A stretch of 24,700 bases of DNA from Marinosulfonomonas sp. PRT-SC04 (GCA_001321835.1 JPUR01000115.1:1-24700), one strand, 5' to 3'. Positions 1 through 7,867 are shown, counted from the stretch's first letter. The notes: generated by a model not told the origin, from the letters alone. Made by a program: numbers and translations.

Positions 1-80
1 CTAGACCGCTAAAACCCGCCGCTACAGGGAAAATCTTAGGGACAAACCTTTTGACCCAAAAAGACAAAACTTATGACCCG

Positions 81-260
81 CTACATCAGGCCCAAGATCG
101 AATAGAGTGGGCAGCTGGAGAGCAGGCCCGTTGCCAGCGGGATAATCCCGATCAGCAGAAATGGGCTGGCGTTCTCCATTATGAAATACGCGACCAACAG
201 GGCTGCCCCAATGAGTACGCGCAAAATCCGGTCTATGCCGCCAATATTTTTCTTAAGCAT
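81..260 (-). CDS. DUF2892 (YgaP-type) small inner-membrane protein
   Basis: A 59-residue protein starting MLKKNIGGIDRILRVLIGAA. The N-terminal GGIDRILRVLIG block, a hydrophobic helix (about residues 13-27), a second one (about 34-48) and a CPLYSILGL end are the signature of the DUF2892 / YgaP-like transmembrane family, which usually forms a two-helix hairpin, sometimes attached to rhodanese domains. It should sit in the inner membrane; the biochemical role is not established. A good Shine-Dalgarno (AAAGGAG) lies just before the ATG. It follows the broken Crp/Fnr gene in the same orientation with a gap of about 70 nt; genes of this family are often found near Crp/Fnr regulators. It is too short for most ORF cut-offs. 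The family call is confident; nothing in the sequence shows a specific function. Confidence 0.85.
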   Translation of the reverse strand: MLKKNIGGIDRILRVLIGAALLVAYFIMENASPFLLIGIIPLATGLLSSCPLYSILGLM

Positions 261-329
261 CCTATGTCTCCTTTGTTAAAATACTACTAAAGGATCTAGA
301 GGTTTTTCAAACGGACGTCTGTGACAGGG

Positions 330-985
330 TCACACAGCCTCATTCGCGACCGATTGCAGCGCGCTGACATCAAGGATTTGCACGACCCCACGGTCGGTTT
401 TCACCTATCCGCGCTGCGACCATGCATCCAACCGGCGCGAAATTACTTCGCGCGCACTGCCAACGGCTGTGGCCAGTTCTTGCTGGGTGGATTTATGTGG
501 CCGTCGGCGTCTACTCGCTCCAGCATATAGGCGGCCAAGCGGCATTCCACCCGTTGAAATGCGATTCTTTCCAACAGGTGCATCATGGTTTGCATGCGTT
601 TGGCAAAGGCGGTGAACACCAGTGCCCTGAAACTGGGAGAGTCATCAAGAAGCTGCATAAACAAGGACTTGGGTAGTAAAACCACACGGCTGTCTTGGTC
701 GGTGATGGCCTCGGCGGTGTAATCTTCGCCGCCCATCAGGCCCAATGTGCTCTGAATACAGGATTGGCCAGGCGTCACCGCATAGAGCAGCATTTCACGC
801 CCAGATGCGCCCGTTAATGACACCGAAACCCGCCCTTGCAACACGATAACATAGCCTTTTACCGCATCGCCCGGCGAAAACAGCACCGTGCCCGCTGGCA
901 CCTCCATCGGCACCAACGTGTTCAACCGGACCGCCGTGTTGCGGTCCAGTGCTGCAAGGTCAGGGGCGGTTTCAACCCAGCCCAT
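330..985 (-). pseudogene. Crp/Fnr family transcriptional regulator, frameshifted and interrupted
   Basis: The first ~160 codons encode an effector-binding cNMP-type beta-roll (VPAGTVLFSPGDAVKGYVIV, with G-D turns) and a dimerisation helix (FAKRMQTMMHLLERIAFQRV), as in Crp/Fnr regulators. The open frame then runs into unrelated residues and stops at 443. In the next frame, from about 488, the missing helix-turn-helix reads TQQELATAVGSAREVISRRL, the family's recognition region. It is followed by an in-frame TAG at 405-407, and then VVQILDVSALQSVANEAV to a TGA at 330. So one base is missing near 488-490 and one nonsense codon lies further on. There is no N-terminal iron-sulfur cysteine cluster. 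The start overlaps the mmsB stop by one base (TAATG), making it the last gene of the valine operon. Two independent lesions argue for real decay rather than a single sequencing error. Confidence 0.85.
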
Positions 986-1857
986 TAGCCGCGTTGGCGT
1001 TTTTCAAAACGGGGTAGCATTGCGCTAAAGTCCATTCCTTCGCCACCTTCTTGTTCAACAAATTGCGTATACAGATCGGTCGCAGATTGCCCCAGTGGGG
1101 TATCTGCACCAACAGATTCGGCGGCTTGTTGAGATAGGCGCAAATCTTTCAACATCAGTTCGGCCGCAAAACCGGGCTGGTAGTCGTTATCTGCCGGGGA
1201 CGCTGGCCCAACACCGGGGGCGGGGCAATAGGCGTTCATGCTCCAGCTGTAGCCCGATGAGGTGCTGACCACGTCGAACATTTTCTGGCGATCCAGACCC
1301 AGTTTATCGGCCAAAGCAAAGGCTTCGCAGGTGGCGATCATCGTGACGCCAAGGATCATGTTGTTACAGATTTTAGCGGATTGACCAGCGCCAGATGTGC
1401 CACAATGCACGGCTTTTTGGCCCATCACTTCGAACAGCGGCGCGACCTTGGCAAAGCCCGCATCGGTGCCACCGGCCATGAAGGTCAGGGTGCCGCCAGA
1501 TGCGCCACCTGTGCCGCCGGAAACCGGCGCATCCACGGCCATTAGGCCAGCAGTTTCGGCCTGCTCGGCAACAGCGCGCGCGGAGTCAACATCGACGGTT
1601 GAGCAATCCAGCAGCACGGCATTTTGAGCCATTGCAGGGATGACCTGATCGGCGACAGAGCGTAGAATCGCGCCATTGGGCAGCATGGTGATCACCACGT
1701 CTTTGCCGGTCGCAGCATCCGTGGCGCTGGCGGCTTTGGTAACGCCTGAAGGGCAGGCGGCATGCAGGTCAAACCCGCTGACATCATGGCCTGCTTTGGC
1801 CAAGTTTTCAGCCATCGGGGCGCCCATGTTACCAAGGCCAATAAATCCGATTTTCAT
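985..1857 (-). CDS. mmsB: 3-hydroxyisobutyrate dehydrogenase
   Basis: NAD-dependent oxidation of 3-hydroxyisobutyrate to methylmalonate semialdehyde, a late step of valine breakdown. The 290-residue protein opens MKIGFIGLGNMGAPMAENLA, the Rossmann GxGxxG plus 3-HIBADH signature (residues 1-20). It has the substrate-side motif DAPVSGG (109-115) and the catalytic lysine motif GQSAKICNN (K162). Length is normal for the family. An in-frame ATG lies five codons upstream, but the chosen ATG has a GAGGAG Shine-Dalgarno seven bases before it. That site encodes the last two Glu codons of the upstream hydrolase, so the two genes are separated by only 4 nt. It is third in a four-gene operon with the acyl-CoA dehydrogenase and hydrolase that precede it in the pathway. 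Confidence 0.95.
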   Translation of the reverse strand: MKIGFIGLGNMGAPMAENLAKAGHDVSGFDLHAACPSGVTKAASATDAATGKDVVITMLPNGAILRSVADQVIPAMAQNAVLLDCSTVDVDSARAVAEQAETAGLMAVDAPVSGGTGGASGGTLTFMAGGTDAGFAKVAPLFEVMGQKAVHCGTSGAGQSAKICNNMILGVTMIATCEAFALADKLGLDRQKMFDVVSTSSGYSWSMNAYCPAPGVGPASPADNDYQPGFAAELMLKDLRLSQQAAESVGADTPLGQSATDLYTQFVEQEGGEGMDFSAMLPRFEKRQRG

Positions 1858-1861
1858 ATCT

Positions 1862-2896
1862 CTACTCCTCAAAATCTAGCGCCTCTGCCCCAAGTGGCAG
1901 CAGCATATTTGTGACGTCCATGGTGATGGTGTCGCCAAGGGTATGTTTCCATATTGGATCGCGGTCTTTGTCGATGATCGCGGCGCGAACACCTTCCATG
2001 AAATCGGCGTGCTCCATGGCGCGGTGGGTGAAGCGGTATTCCAGTTCCAGCGCGCGGTGAATACTGGTGTTGCTGCGCAGCCTGTGTACCATTTCAACCG
2101 TGCATCCCATGGAAAGCGGGGCGTTTCTACGTAATGTTTTCAAAGTGTTGGCGGTGAAATCTGTTTCTTCAGATTCCAGCGAGCGGATGATGTCGCCGAT
2201 TGTTTCACCTGCGAAATGGCGCTCTATATCTGCTTTCTGTGCCGTCAATTTCCCGGTTGGTGGCGCAATGGCCGCGTTATCAATCAGGCTCCAGTCACCG
2301 GTTTCTATCAGTGTCTCAATCAGCGCGGCCCAGTCATTTTCAGGGATGAAATAATCGGCAAATCCGGCGATGATCGCATCCTCGGCACCCAACCGCGTAC
2401 CGGTGGTGCCGATGTATTCGCCCATGCGCCCAGGGGCCGAGGCAAGGATCAGAGAACCGCCGACATCCGGCACCAGACCAATGCCGCATTCGGGCATCGA
2501 GATCTGGCTGCTTTCACCAACAATCCGGTGGCTGCCGTGGCATCCAACCCCAACACCGCCGCCCATGATAAAGCCCTGCATCAGGCTGGCAACTGGCTTG
2601 GGGAATTCGAACAATTTGGCGTTCATCCGGTATTCATCACGCCAGAATTTACGCCCGTATTCAAAGTCGCCACGGCGGCCGCTGGCATAGAGTTCTGCAA
2701 TATCACCACCGGCGCAAAAGGCCCGCTCGCCGCTCGCATCAATCAGCAGCATTTTGACGCTGTCGTCATCGCGCCACGCATCGAGCGCTGCCTCGATATC
2801 CAGACACATCTGGTAGCTCAGTGCGTTCATCGCCTTGGGGCGGTTCAGCGTGATACGGCCAATTTTGCCCTCAATGCGGATGTTGATATCAGTCAT
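1862..2896 (-). CDS. 3-hydroxyisobutyryl-CoA hydrolase (enoyl-CoA hydratase/isomerase family)
   Basis: Hydrolyses 3-hydroxyisobutyryl-CoA to free 3-hydroxyisobutyrate, the CoA-releasing step specific to valine catabolism. The 344-residue protein has the crotonase oxyanion-hole motifs (FCAGGDIAELY, 60-70; GFIMGGGVGVG, 108-118) and the catalytic block SMPECGIGLVPDVGGS. There E136 and D144 match the two acidic residues of the human hydrolase; this block and the length separate HIBCH from ordinary ~260-residue enoyl-CoA hydratases. The start overlaps the stop of the upstream dehydrogenase by one base (TAATG), indicating translational coupling. Its neighbours on both sides catalyse adjoining pathway steps. 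A generic enoyl-CoA hydratase, which would have to hydrate methacrylyl-CoA in this pathway, is not in the window, so that step must be encoded elsewhere. Confidence 0.93.
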   Translation of the reverse strand: MTDINIRIEGKIGRITLNRPKAMNALSYQMCLDIEAALDAWRDDDSVKMLLIDASGERAFCAGGDIAELYASGRRGDFEYGRKFWRDEYRMNAKLFEFPKPVASLMQGFIMGGGVGVGCHGSHRIVGESSQISMPECGIGLVPDVGGSLILASAPGRMGEYIGTTGTRLGAEDAIIAGFADYFIPENDWAALIETLIETGDWSLIDNAAIAPPTGKLTAQKADIERHFAGETIGDIIRSLESEETDFTANTLKTLRRNAPLSMGCTVEMVHRLRSNTSIHRALELEYRFTHRAMEHADFMEGVRAAIIDKDRDPIWKHTLGDTITMDVTNMLLPLGAEALDFEE

Positions 2897-4041
2897 TAGC
2901 CACGCTCCGCTAACATTTGCCGCGCGACGATCATCCGCATGATCTCGTTGGTGCCTTCCAGAATTTCATGCACCCGCAGATCGCGTACCAGTTTTTCAAT
3001 GCCGTAATCCGCCAGATAGCCATAACCGCCGTGCAGTTGCAGGCATTGATTGGCAATTTCCGAACCGGTTTCGGTGACGAATTTTTTTGCCATTGCACAG
3101 AACTTGGTGGCGTCAGGCGCACCTTGATCGAGCTTCCACGCGGCTTGATGTAAAAATACCCGTGCGGCGGACAGCTCAATCTGCATATCAGCGAGACGAA
3201 ATTGCAGCGCTTGAAACTGGTCAATGCTGCGGCCAAACGCCTTGCGCTCGCCCATATAATCTAGCGTCGCGGTTAGGGCTGCCTGTGCGCCGCCCAAGGA
3301 GCAAGCCGAAATATTCAAACGGCCGCCATCCAGACCTTTCATGGCATATGTGAAACCTTTACCGGCATCACCGATCTGGTTCACGGCAGGAATGTTGCAA
3401 TTGTCCAATTGCACTTGGCGGGTCGGCTGGCTTCTCCAACCCATTTTATCCTCAAGCCCACCGAAACTTAGGCCTTCCGTGCCGTCCTCGACCACATAGG
3501 CCGAAATGCCTTTGGCGCCGTCTTCGCCGCTGCGGGCCATGACGATATAGGCGTCGGAATAGCCACCGCCCGAGATGAAGGCCTTGGTGCCGGTCAGCGC
3601 GAAGCCGTCTTCGGTTTTCAGCGCTTTGGTTTTCAGGGCTGCGGCGTCTGATCCGCAAGCCGGTTCGGTCAGGCAGTAGGAGAATATCGTCTCCATTGTC
3701 AGGGCGCGGGGCAGGTATTTTTCGCGTAATTCAGCTGAGGCGAATTTGTCCAGCATCGCCACGCACATGTTATGGATCGATAGAAACGCGGCCACTGAAG
3801 GGCAGGCCATCGACAGCGCCTCGAACACCAATGTGGCGTCCAAACGCGTTAGGCCAGTGCCGCCATTTTCCTCGGAGACATACAGGCCGCCAAAGCCAAG
3901 TTCAGCCAGTTTTGGCCACAGATCTTTCGGGATGTTTTCGGCTTTTTCCCATTCGCGGGCAAACGGGGCGATGTGTTCCTCGGCAAAGGCGCGGGCCATG
4001 TCTAAAATCAGTGTTTGTTCTTCGCTTAATGCAAAATCCAT
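2896..4041 (-). CDS. Isobutyryl-CoA dehydrogenase (acyl-CoA dehydrogenase family)
   Basis: FAD enzyme oxidising isobutyryl-CoA to methacrylyl-CoA and passing electrons to electron-transfer flavoprotein. The 381-residue protein has the family order: N-terminal helical domain, the FAD signature YCLTEPACGSD (122-132), a beta domain, and a C-terminal helical domain with QLHGGYGYLADYGIEKLVRD (335-354). The catalytic base is in ILEGTNE (E362). ISACSLGGAQA (244-254) resembles the equivalent segment of the human isobutyryl-CoA enzyme (ACAD8). Isobutyryl specificity is inferred from that resemblance and from the operon, which continues with HIBCH and mmsB. The ATG has a GGGGGA Shine-Dalgarno. An inverted repeat 21 bases upstream may be the operator of the operon, and the mmsA terminator isolates it from mmsA. 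Confidence 0.93.
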   Translation of the reverse strand: MDFALSEEQTLILDMARAFAEEHIAPFAREWEKAENIPKDLWPKLAELGFGGLYVSEENGGTGLTRLDATLVFEALSMACPSVAAFLSIHNMCVAMLDKFASAELREKYLPRALTMETIFSYCLTEPACGSDAAALKTKALKTEDGFALTGTKAFISGGGYSDAYIVMARSGEDGAKGISAYVVEDGTEGLSFGGLEDKMGWRSQPTRQVQLDNCNIPAVNQIGDAGKGFTYAMKGLDGGRLNISACSLGGAQAALTATLDYMGERKAFGRSIDQFQALQFRLADMQIELSAARVFLHQAAWKLDQGAPDATKFCAMAKKFVTETGSEIANQCLQLHGGYGYLADYGIEKLVRDLRVHEILEGTNEIMRMIVARQMLAERG

Positions 4042-4061
4042 TGTGTCCCCCAGATTGATTA

Positions 4062-4083
4062 GAATTGAACAGTTGTTTAATTC
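4062..4083. promoter_or_regulatory. Near-perfect inverted repeat upstream of the valine operon (candidate operator)
   Basis: Half-sites GAATTGAACA and TGTTTAATTC are separated by GT; nine of ten base pairs are symmetric, giving GAATTnAACA-N2-TGTTnAATTC. The repeat lies 21 bases before the ATG of isobutyryl-CoA dehydrogenase, in the only sizeable gap upstream of the operon. Such a dyad is typical of a dimeric repressor site. Which regulator binds is unknown; the sequence does not match an FNR box (TTGAT-N4-ATCAA). Confidence 0.5.
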
Positions 4084-4152
4084 CTAATTCTTACAGGAGT
4101 TTTGCAAGCAGGGCTATTAATCATCTGCAGGATCATCAGCGACCACACAAAG

Positions 4153-4186
4153 AAAAAGCCCCCGACGTTAATCGGAGGCTTCTTTT
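4153..4186 (-). terminator. Rho-independent terminator of mmsA
   Basis: A ten-pair stem (4156-4165 with 4172-4181) closes a six-base loop. Read on the minus strand it is AAGCCTCCGA-loop-TCGGGGGCTT, with one U-G wobble, followed by a U-rich run. On the plus strand the wobble becomes a C-A mismatch, so the element works best for minus-strand transcription. It separates mmsA from the rest of the valine genes. Confidence 0.85.
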
Positions 4187-4241
4187 GGTAATCCAGCGCA
4201 TTTTAAGCAGCGCAGATGCTTAGCAGGCGTTTAATCGTCGT

Positions 4242-5741
4242 TTAGTCATCAATGGCTTTGAAGTGGAATTCGCCGCCTTCTTTGATGCCTGAGGGCCAAC
4301 GCGATGTCACAGTTTTTGTCCGGCTATAGAACTTGAACGAGTCATGTCCGTGCTGGTTCAGATCGCCAAACATTGATTTCTTCCAGCCGCCAAAGCTGTG
4401 ATAGGCCAATGGAACTGGCACTGGCACGTTGATGCCAACCATGCCGACATTGACGCGGGCAGCGAAATCACGCGCGGTGTCGCCATCGCGGGTATAGATC
4501 GCGGTGCCGTTGCCGTATTCGTGATCCATCACCATTTTCAGCGCATCATCATAGGTTTCAGCGCGCACGCAACACACAACTGGGCCAAAGATTTCGGTCT
4601 TGTAGATGTCCATGTCGGTGGTGACATTGTCAAACAAATGTGGGCCAACAAAGAAGCCTTTTTCATAGCCTTGCAGTTTGAAATCGCGATTATCAACCAC
4701 CAGATCGGCGCCTTGATCAACACCGCTTTGGATCAGGCCCATGATACGGTCTTTGGCATCTTGGGAAACAACTGGGCCGTAATCGACATCAGCGCCATCG
4801 GTGTAGGGGGCAACCCGCAGTTTTTCAACGCGCGTTATCAGCTTTTCAACCAGCTTGTCAGCGGTTTCCTTGCCAACAGGAACGGCCACCGAAATCGCCA
4901 TGCAGCGCTCACCCGCAGCACCGAAACCAGCGCCAACAATCGCATCAGCGGCTTGGTCCAGATCGGCGTCAGGCATAATGATCATGTGGTTTTTAGCGCC
5001 ACCGAAACATTGCGCGCGTTTGCCGTTGGCCGTGGCGCGGCTGTAGATATATTGCGCAACTGGGGTTGAGCCAACAAAGGAAATACCTTGGATGGTTTCA
5101 TTGTCCAGCATCGCGTCAACAGCTTCGTTTTTGCCGTTTACCACTTGGAACACACCTTCGGGCAGGCCAGCTTCAACGAACAAAGCCGCCAGCATCATGG
5201 GCACCGATGGGTCACGCTCGGATGGTTTCAAAACGATGGCGTTGCCACAGGCAAGGGCCGGTGCAATGTGCCAAAGCGGCATCATCGCAGGAAAGTTGAA
5301 CGGCATGATCGAGCCAACAACACCCAGCGGCTGTTTCATCGAATACATATCAATGCCAGTGCCGGCGCCGACGGTATATTCGCCCTTCAAAAGCTCTGCA
5401 GCACCGATGCAATATTCGACAACTTCCAAACCACGTTGCAGGTCGCCCTTGGCATCTGGAATGGTTTTGCCGTGCTCGCGCGACAGCGCTTCGGCCAATT
5501 TGTCCATGTCGCGGTTGATCAGGCCAACCATCGCCATCATCACACGGCCACGCACTTGTGGATTTTTAGCACCCCAAGCAGGTTGGGCCGCGGCAGCAGA
5601 GGCAATCGCCGCATCCATTTCGGACGCTGAGGCCAGATCGACTTTGTACTGAACTTCGCCAGTGGCGGGGTTCATGATGTCACCTTGCTTGCCGGATGAG
5701 CCTTTGACCATCTTGCCGTTGATAAAGTGTCCAATATCCAT
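4242..5741 (-). CDS. mmsA: CoA-acylating methylmalonate-semialdehyde dehydrogenase
   Basis: Converts methylmalonate semialdehyde, NAD and CoA to propionyl-CoA, CO2 and NADH, the last committed step of valine breakdown (also used for inositol and thymine). The 499-residue protein is an aldehyde dehydrogenase with the oxyanion Asn in PFNFP (N149), the cofactor segment LKPSERDPS, and the nucleophile in GAAGERCMAIS (C280). FGGAKNH (246-252) and the nearby GSTPVAQYIY are typical of the MmsA branch, which lacks the general-base Glu of hydrolytic relatives. The start has a strong AGGAGG Shine-Dalgarno. It is transcribed alone from the region shared with the divergent LysR gene and ends at a strong terminator, so it can be controlled separately from the operon downstream. 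Confidence 0.96.
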   Translation of the reverse strand: MDIGHFINGKMVKGSSGKQGDIMNPATGEVQYKVDLASASEMDAAIASAAAAQPAWGAKNPQVRGRVMMAMVGLINRDMDKLAEALSREHGKTIPDAKGDLQRGLEVVEYCIGAAELLKGEYTVGAGTGIDMYSMKQPLGVVGSIMPFNFPAMMPLWHIAPALACGNAIVLKPSERDPSVPMMLAALFVEAGLPEGVFQVVNGKNEAVDAMLDNETIQGISFVGSTPVAQYIYSRATANGKRAQCFGGAKNHMIIMPDADLDQAADAIVGAGFGAAGERCMAISVAVPVGKETADKLVEKLITRVEKLRVAPYTDGADVDYGPVVSQDAKDRIMGLIQSGVDQGADLVVDNRDFKLQGYEKGFFVGPHLFDNVTTDMDIYKTEIFGPVVCCVRAETYDDALKMVMDHEYGNGTAIYTRDGDTARDFAARVNVGMVGINVPVPVPLAYHSFGGWKKSMFGDLNQHGHDSFKFYSRTKTVTSRWPSGIKEGGEFHFKAIDD

Positions 5742-5782
5742 AACCGAATCCTCCTACGTTGTGGGTTAGGTGCAGTTTAGCC

Positions 5783-5835
5783 TTGCATAAATGCCTTGAA
5801 AAGGGCCAGTTTCCCAAAGGTGTATTGCAAAAATG
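5783..5835. promoter_or_regulatory. Paired direct repeats between mmsA and the LysR gene (candidate LysR sites)
   Basis: TTGCATAAATG (5783-5793) and TTGCAAAAATG (5825-5835) match at ten of eleven bases and begin 42 bases apart, about four helical turns, so both face the same side of the DNA. The first copy contains the small dyad GCAT-AA-ATGC (5785-5794). The divergent layout suggests LysR control of mmsA and itself; this is inference. Confidence 0.35.
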
Positions 5836-5855
5836 TAGGTACGAGGCGTTGATCA

Positions 5856-6752
5856 ATGAGCTATGACTGGGATGATATGCGGGTGTTTCTGGCGGTGGCG
5901 CGGGGCGAGAGCCTTTCGAAAGCAGGGAAATCGTTAAAGCTGGATCCGGCCACGGTTGGGCGGCGGATTGCGCGGCTTGAGGATAAGCTGGGGGCGGCGT
6001 TGTTTGCCAAATCGGTGCAGGGCTACGTATTAAATGGCGAGGGCGAGCGGCTGTTGAGCCATGTGATGCGGGCGGAAACCGCGCTGGGGCAGGGGGCCGA
6101 GGCGCTGCAGGGCGAGGCTGGAAAACTGACGGGCGTGGTGCGGATTGGTGCGCCGGATGGCTCGGCCAACTATTTACTGCCGCAGGTTTGTGCGGAGATT
6201 TGCGAGGATAATCCCGGGCTTGAGGTGCAAATCGTTGCGCAACCGCGGGTGTTTAACCTCTCGAAACGCGAGGCCGATATGGCGATCACCTTGTCGCGCC
6301 CGACGGCTGGGCGTTTGATGGCGCAAAAGATTGCCGATTATAAGCTGCATTTGGCCGCGACCACAGGGTATTTGGACGCGCACCCACCGATCACCACCAT
6401 CAAAGATTTGAAGGGGCATCGGATGATCGGCTATATTCCTGACATGATTTTCGACAAAGAGGTGGATTATCTGGCCGAAACCGGGGTTGATCGGGTGACT
6501 TTGGCGTCAAATTCGGTGGCGGTGCAAGTGAACTGGGTGCGCCAAGGCGCTGGCATTGCGATCGTGCATGATTTTTGCATGCCGACCCTGCCGAATATCC
6601 GGCGCGTTTTGGCCGATAAAATATCGTTAAAACGTACCTTTTATCTGGTGCGGCATCTGGATGACCGGCGGGTTGAGCGGCTGAACCGGTTTGCTGATGT
6701 GTTGGGGCAGGGGCTGCGGCGTGAAATTGCACGGCTTGAAGGGCAAGTTTAG
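5856..6752 (+). CDS. LysR family transcriptional regulator, divergent from mmsA
   Basis: A 298-residue protein with the classical N-terminal winged helix-turn-helix (about residues 4-63; MRVFLAVARGESLSKAGKSL then VGRRIARLEDKLGAALF). A linker helix follows, and then a periplasmic-binding-protein-like effector domain (about 92-290). No membrane segment or signal peptide is seen. The start has a CGAGG Shine-Dalgarno about ten bases upstream. It is divergent from mmsA with about 114 bases between the starts, the usual layout for a LysR protein controlling its neighbour. The effector cannot be read from the sequence; a valine-pathway intermediate is a guess from context. Confidence 0.9.
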   Translation: MSYDWDDMRVFLAVARGESLSKAGKSLKLDPATVGRRIARLEDKLGAALFAKSVQGYVLNGEGERLLSHVMRAETALGQGAEALQGEAGKLTGVVRIGAPDGSANYLLPQVCAEICEDNPGLEVQIVAQPRVFNLSKREADMAITLSRPTAGRLMAQKIADYKLHLAATTGYLDAHPPITTIKDLKGHRMIGYIPDMIFDKEVDYLAETGVDRVTLASNSVAVQVNWVRQGAGIAIVHDFCMPTLPNIRRVLADKISLKRTFYLVRHLDDRRVERLNRFADVLGQGLRREIARLEGQV

Positions 6753-6824
6753 GCTGAGCGCTTGACAGATTGTCGCAGGTGGGGGACGCTGTAGGTTCAC
6801 CAAACCCATAACGGAGGTCTGCCA

Positions 6825-7259
6825 ATGCTCGTCCACCAAATCCTGAAATCAAAATCAACCGACGGTGTTTTAACCATCAAACCCGGCACCAGCGTGGCGG
6901 ATGCGGCGACGGTGTTATCGAACAACCGGATCGGCTCGGTGGTGGTGTCGGCAACGGGGAAAACGGCGGACGGGATATTATCTGAGCGCGATATCGTGCG
7001 CGAGCTGGGCAAGCGGGGAACCAGCTGCATGGCGGATATGGTTGACGATATGATGACCAAAAACCTGGTGACTTGTGGGCCGGATGATCGGGCAGATGAT
7101 ATTTTGGAGAAGATGACCGAGGGGCGGTTTCGCCACATGCCGGTGATTAAGGATGGCGAAATGATTGGCCTGATCACCTTGGGTGATGTGGTCAAATCGC
7201 GGCTGACGGAGCTTGCAATGGAGAAGCAAGCGCTCGAAGGCATGATCATGGGGCGCTGA
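6825..7259 (+). CDS. CBS-domain pair protein
   Basis: A 144-residue cytoplasmic protein made almost wholly of two CBS motifs. CBS1 (about 8-62) has GTSVADAATVLSNNRIGSVV and GILSERDIVREL. CBS2 (about 74-131) has VTCGPDDRADDILEKM and RFRHMPVIKDGEMIGLITLG. Tandem CBS modules bind adenine nucleotides (AMP, ATP, SAM, NAD) and usually act as energy sensors or partners of other proteins. There is no attached enzyme or transporter domain, so the target is unknown. The start has a GGAGG site seven bases upstream. A TTGACA hexamer at 6762 could be a -35, but I see no convincing -10. It stands alone between the LysR gene and coaD. Confidence 0.9.
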   Translation: MLVHQILKSKSTDGVLTIKPGTSVADAATVLSNNRIGSVVVSATGKTADGILSERDIVRELGKRGTSCMADMVDDMMTKNLVTCGPDDRADDILEKMTEGRFRHMPVIKDGEMIGLITLGDVVKSRLTELAMEKQALEGMIMGR

Positions 7260-7271
7260 GGTGGTGATTGT

Positions 7272-7302
7272 CTGCGGCGCAGGTATTTAAGAAAAGAAGA
7301 AA
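7272..7302 (+). repeat. Dispersed intergenic repeat, copy A
   Basis: This segment begins CTGCGGCGCAGGT and ends TTTAAGAAAAGAAGAA. The copy at 9223-9253 on the opposite strand matches it at about 29 of 31 bases. Both copies lie shortly after a stop codon, in the sense direction of the gene before them (the CBS gene here, tkt there). Here no partner arm for a hairpin is evident. Confidence 0.7.
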
Positions 7303-7327
7303 GACGAGATAGATATTTGCTTGCAAT

Positions 7328-7354
7328 TGGGCGCGCAATATTGTTGCGTGCCCA
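7328..7354 (+). promoter_or_regulatory. Leader hairpin upstream of coaD
   Basis: An eleven-pair stem (7328-7338 with 7344-7354, one G-U pair) closes a five-base loop TATTG and ends about 21 bases before the coaD start. No U-run follows, so it is not an ordinary terminator. It could influence message stability or translation. Function is inferred only from position. Confidence 0.35.
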
Positions 7355-7375
7355 TGACATAAAAGGGGAATATCT

Positions 7376-7867
7376 ATGCGCATTGCACTTTATCCAGGCA
7401 CGTTTGATCCGGTGACACGCGGACATGTGGATATTATTCGTCGCGGTGCGGCCTTGGTGGACCGGTTGGTGATCGGGGTTGCGGTCAACCGCGCTAAGGG
7501 GCCGTTATTTTCGCTTGAGGAGCGGGTTTTGATGGTTGAAGCGGAATGTGCGCTGCTGACCGACGATATGGATTGTGAAATTCTGGTACATCCGTTCGAG
7601 AACTTGCTGATTGATTGCGCCCGCGATGTTGGGGCCCAAACCATCATCCGAGGCCTTCGAGCCGTTTCCGATTTTGAGTATGAATATCAAATGGTTGGCA
7701 TGAACCGCGCGATGGATGACAGCATTGACACGGTGTTTTTAATGGCCGAGGTCACGCATCAGGCGGTGGCGTCAAAACTGGTCAAGGAGATTGCCCGTTT
7801 GGGGGGCGACATCCATAAATTTGTCACCCCTGCCGTGGAAAAAGCGCTGAAGGCAAAATTCGCTTAA
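7376..7867 (+). CDS. coaD: Phosphopantetheine adenylyltransferase
   Basis: Transfers AMP from ATP to 4'-phosphopantetheine to form dephospho-CoA, the penultimate step of CoA synthesis. The 163-residue length is normal. The nucleotidyltransferase motif YPGTFDPVTRGHVDII (6-21) holds the T/HxGH site. IIRGLRAVSDFEYEYQM carries the conserved RGLR-D-EYE block, and HQAVASKLVKEIARLGGDI is the ATP-binding C-terminal helix region (the more usual ISSS is VASK here). An AGGGGA Shine-Dalgarno precedes the ATG. The gene stands alone, with a hairpin in its leader and a bidirectional terminator after it. Confidence 0.96.
   Translation: MRIALYPGTFDPVTRGHVDIIRRGAALVDRLVIGVAVNRAKGPLFSLEERVLMVEAECALLTDDMDCEILVHPFENLLIDCARDVGAQTIIRGLRAVSDFEYEYQMVGMNRAMDDSIDTVFLMAEVTHQAVASKLVKEIARLGGDIHKFVTPAVEKALKAKFA

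Noticed and set aside
1..80. Possible terminator or further gene after the DUF2892 stop
   Set aside because: No stable stem with a U-run and no convincing frame could be found in the 80 bases before the window edge.
51..290. A 79-codon plus-strand frame at the left edge
   Set aside because: It is antisense to the clearly recognisable DUF2892 gene at 81-260 and its product resembles nothing.
6762..6793. Sigma-70 promoter with TTGACA upstream of the CBS gene
   Set aside because: The -35 is perfect but no acceptable -10 lies 16-18 bases further on, so it was not listed as a promoter.
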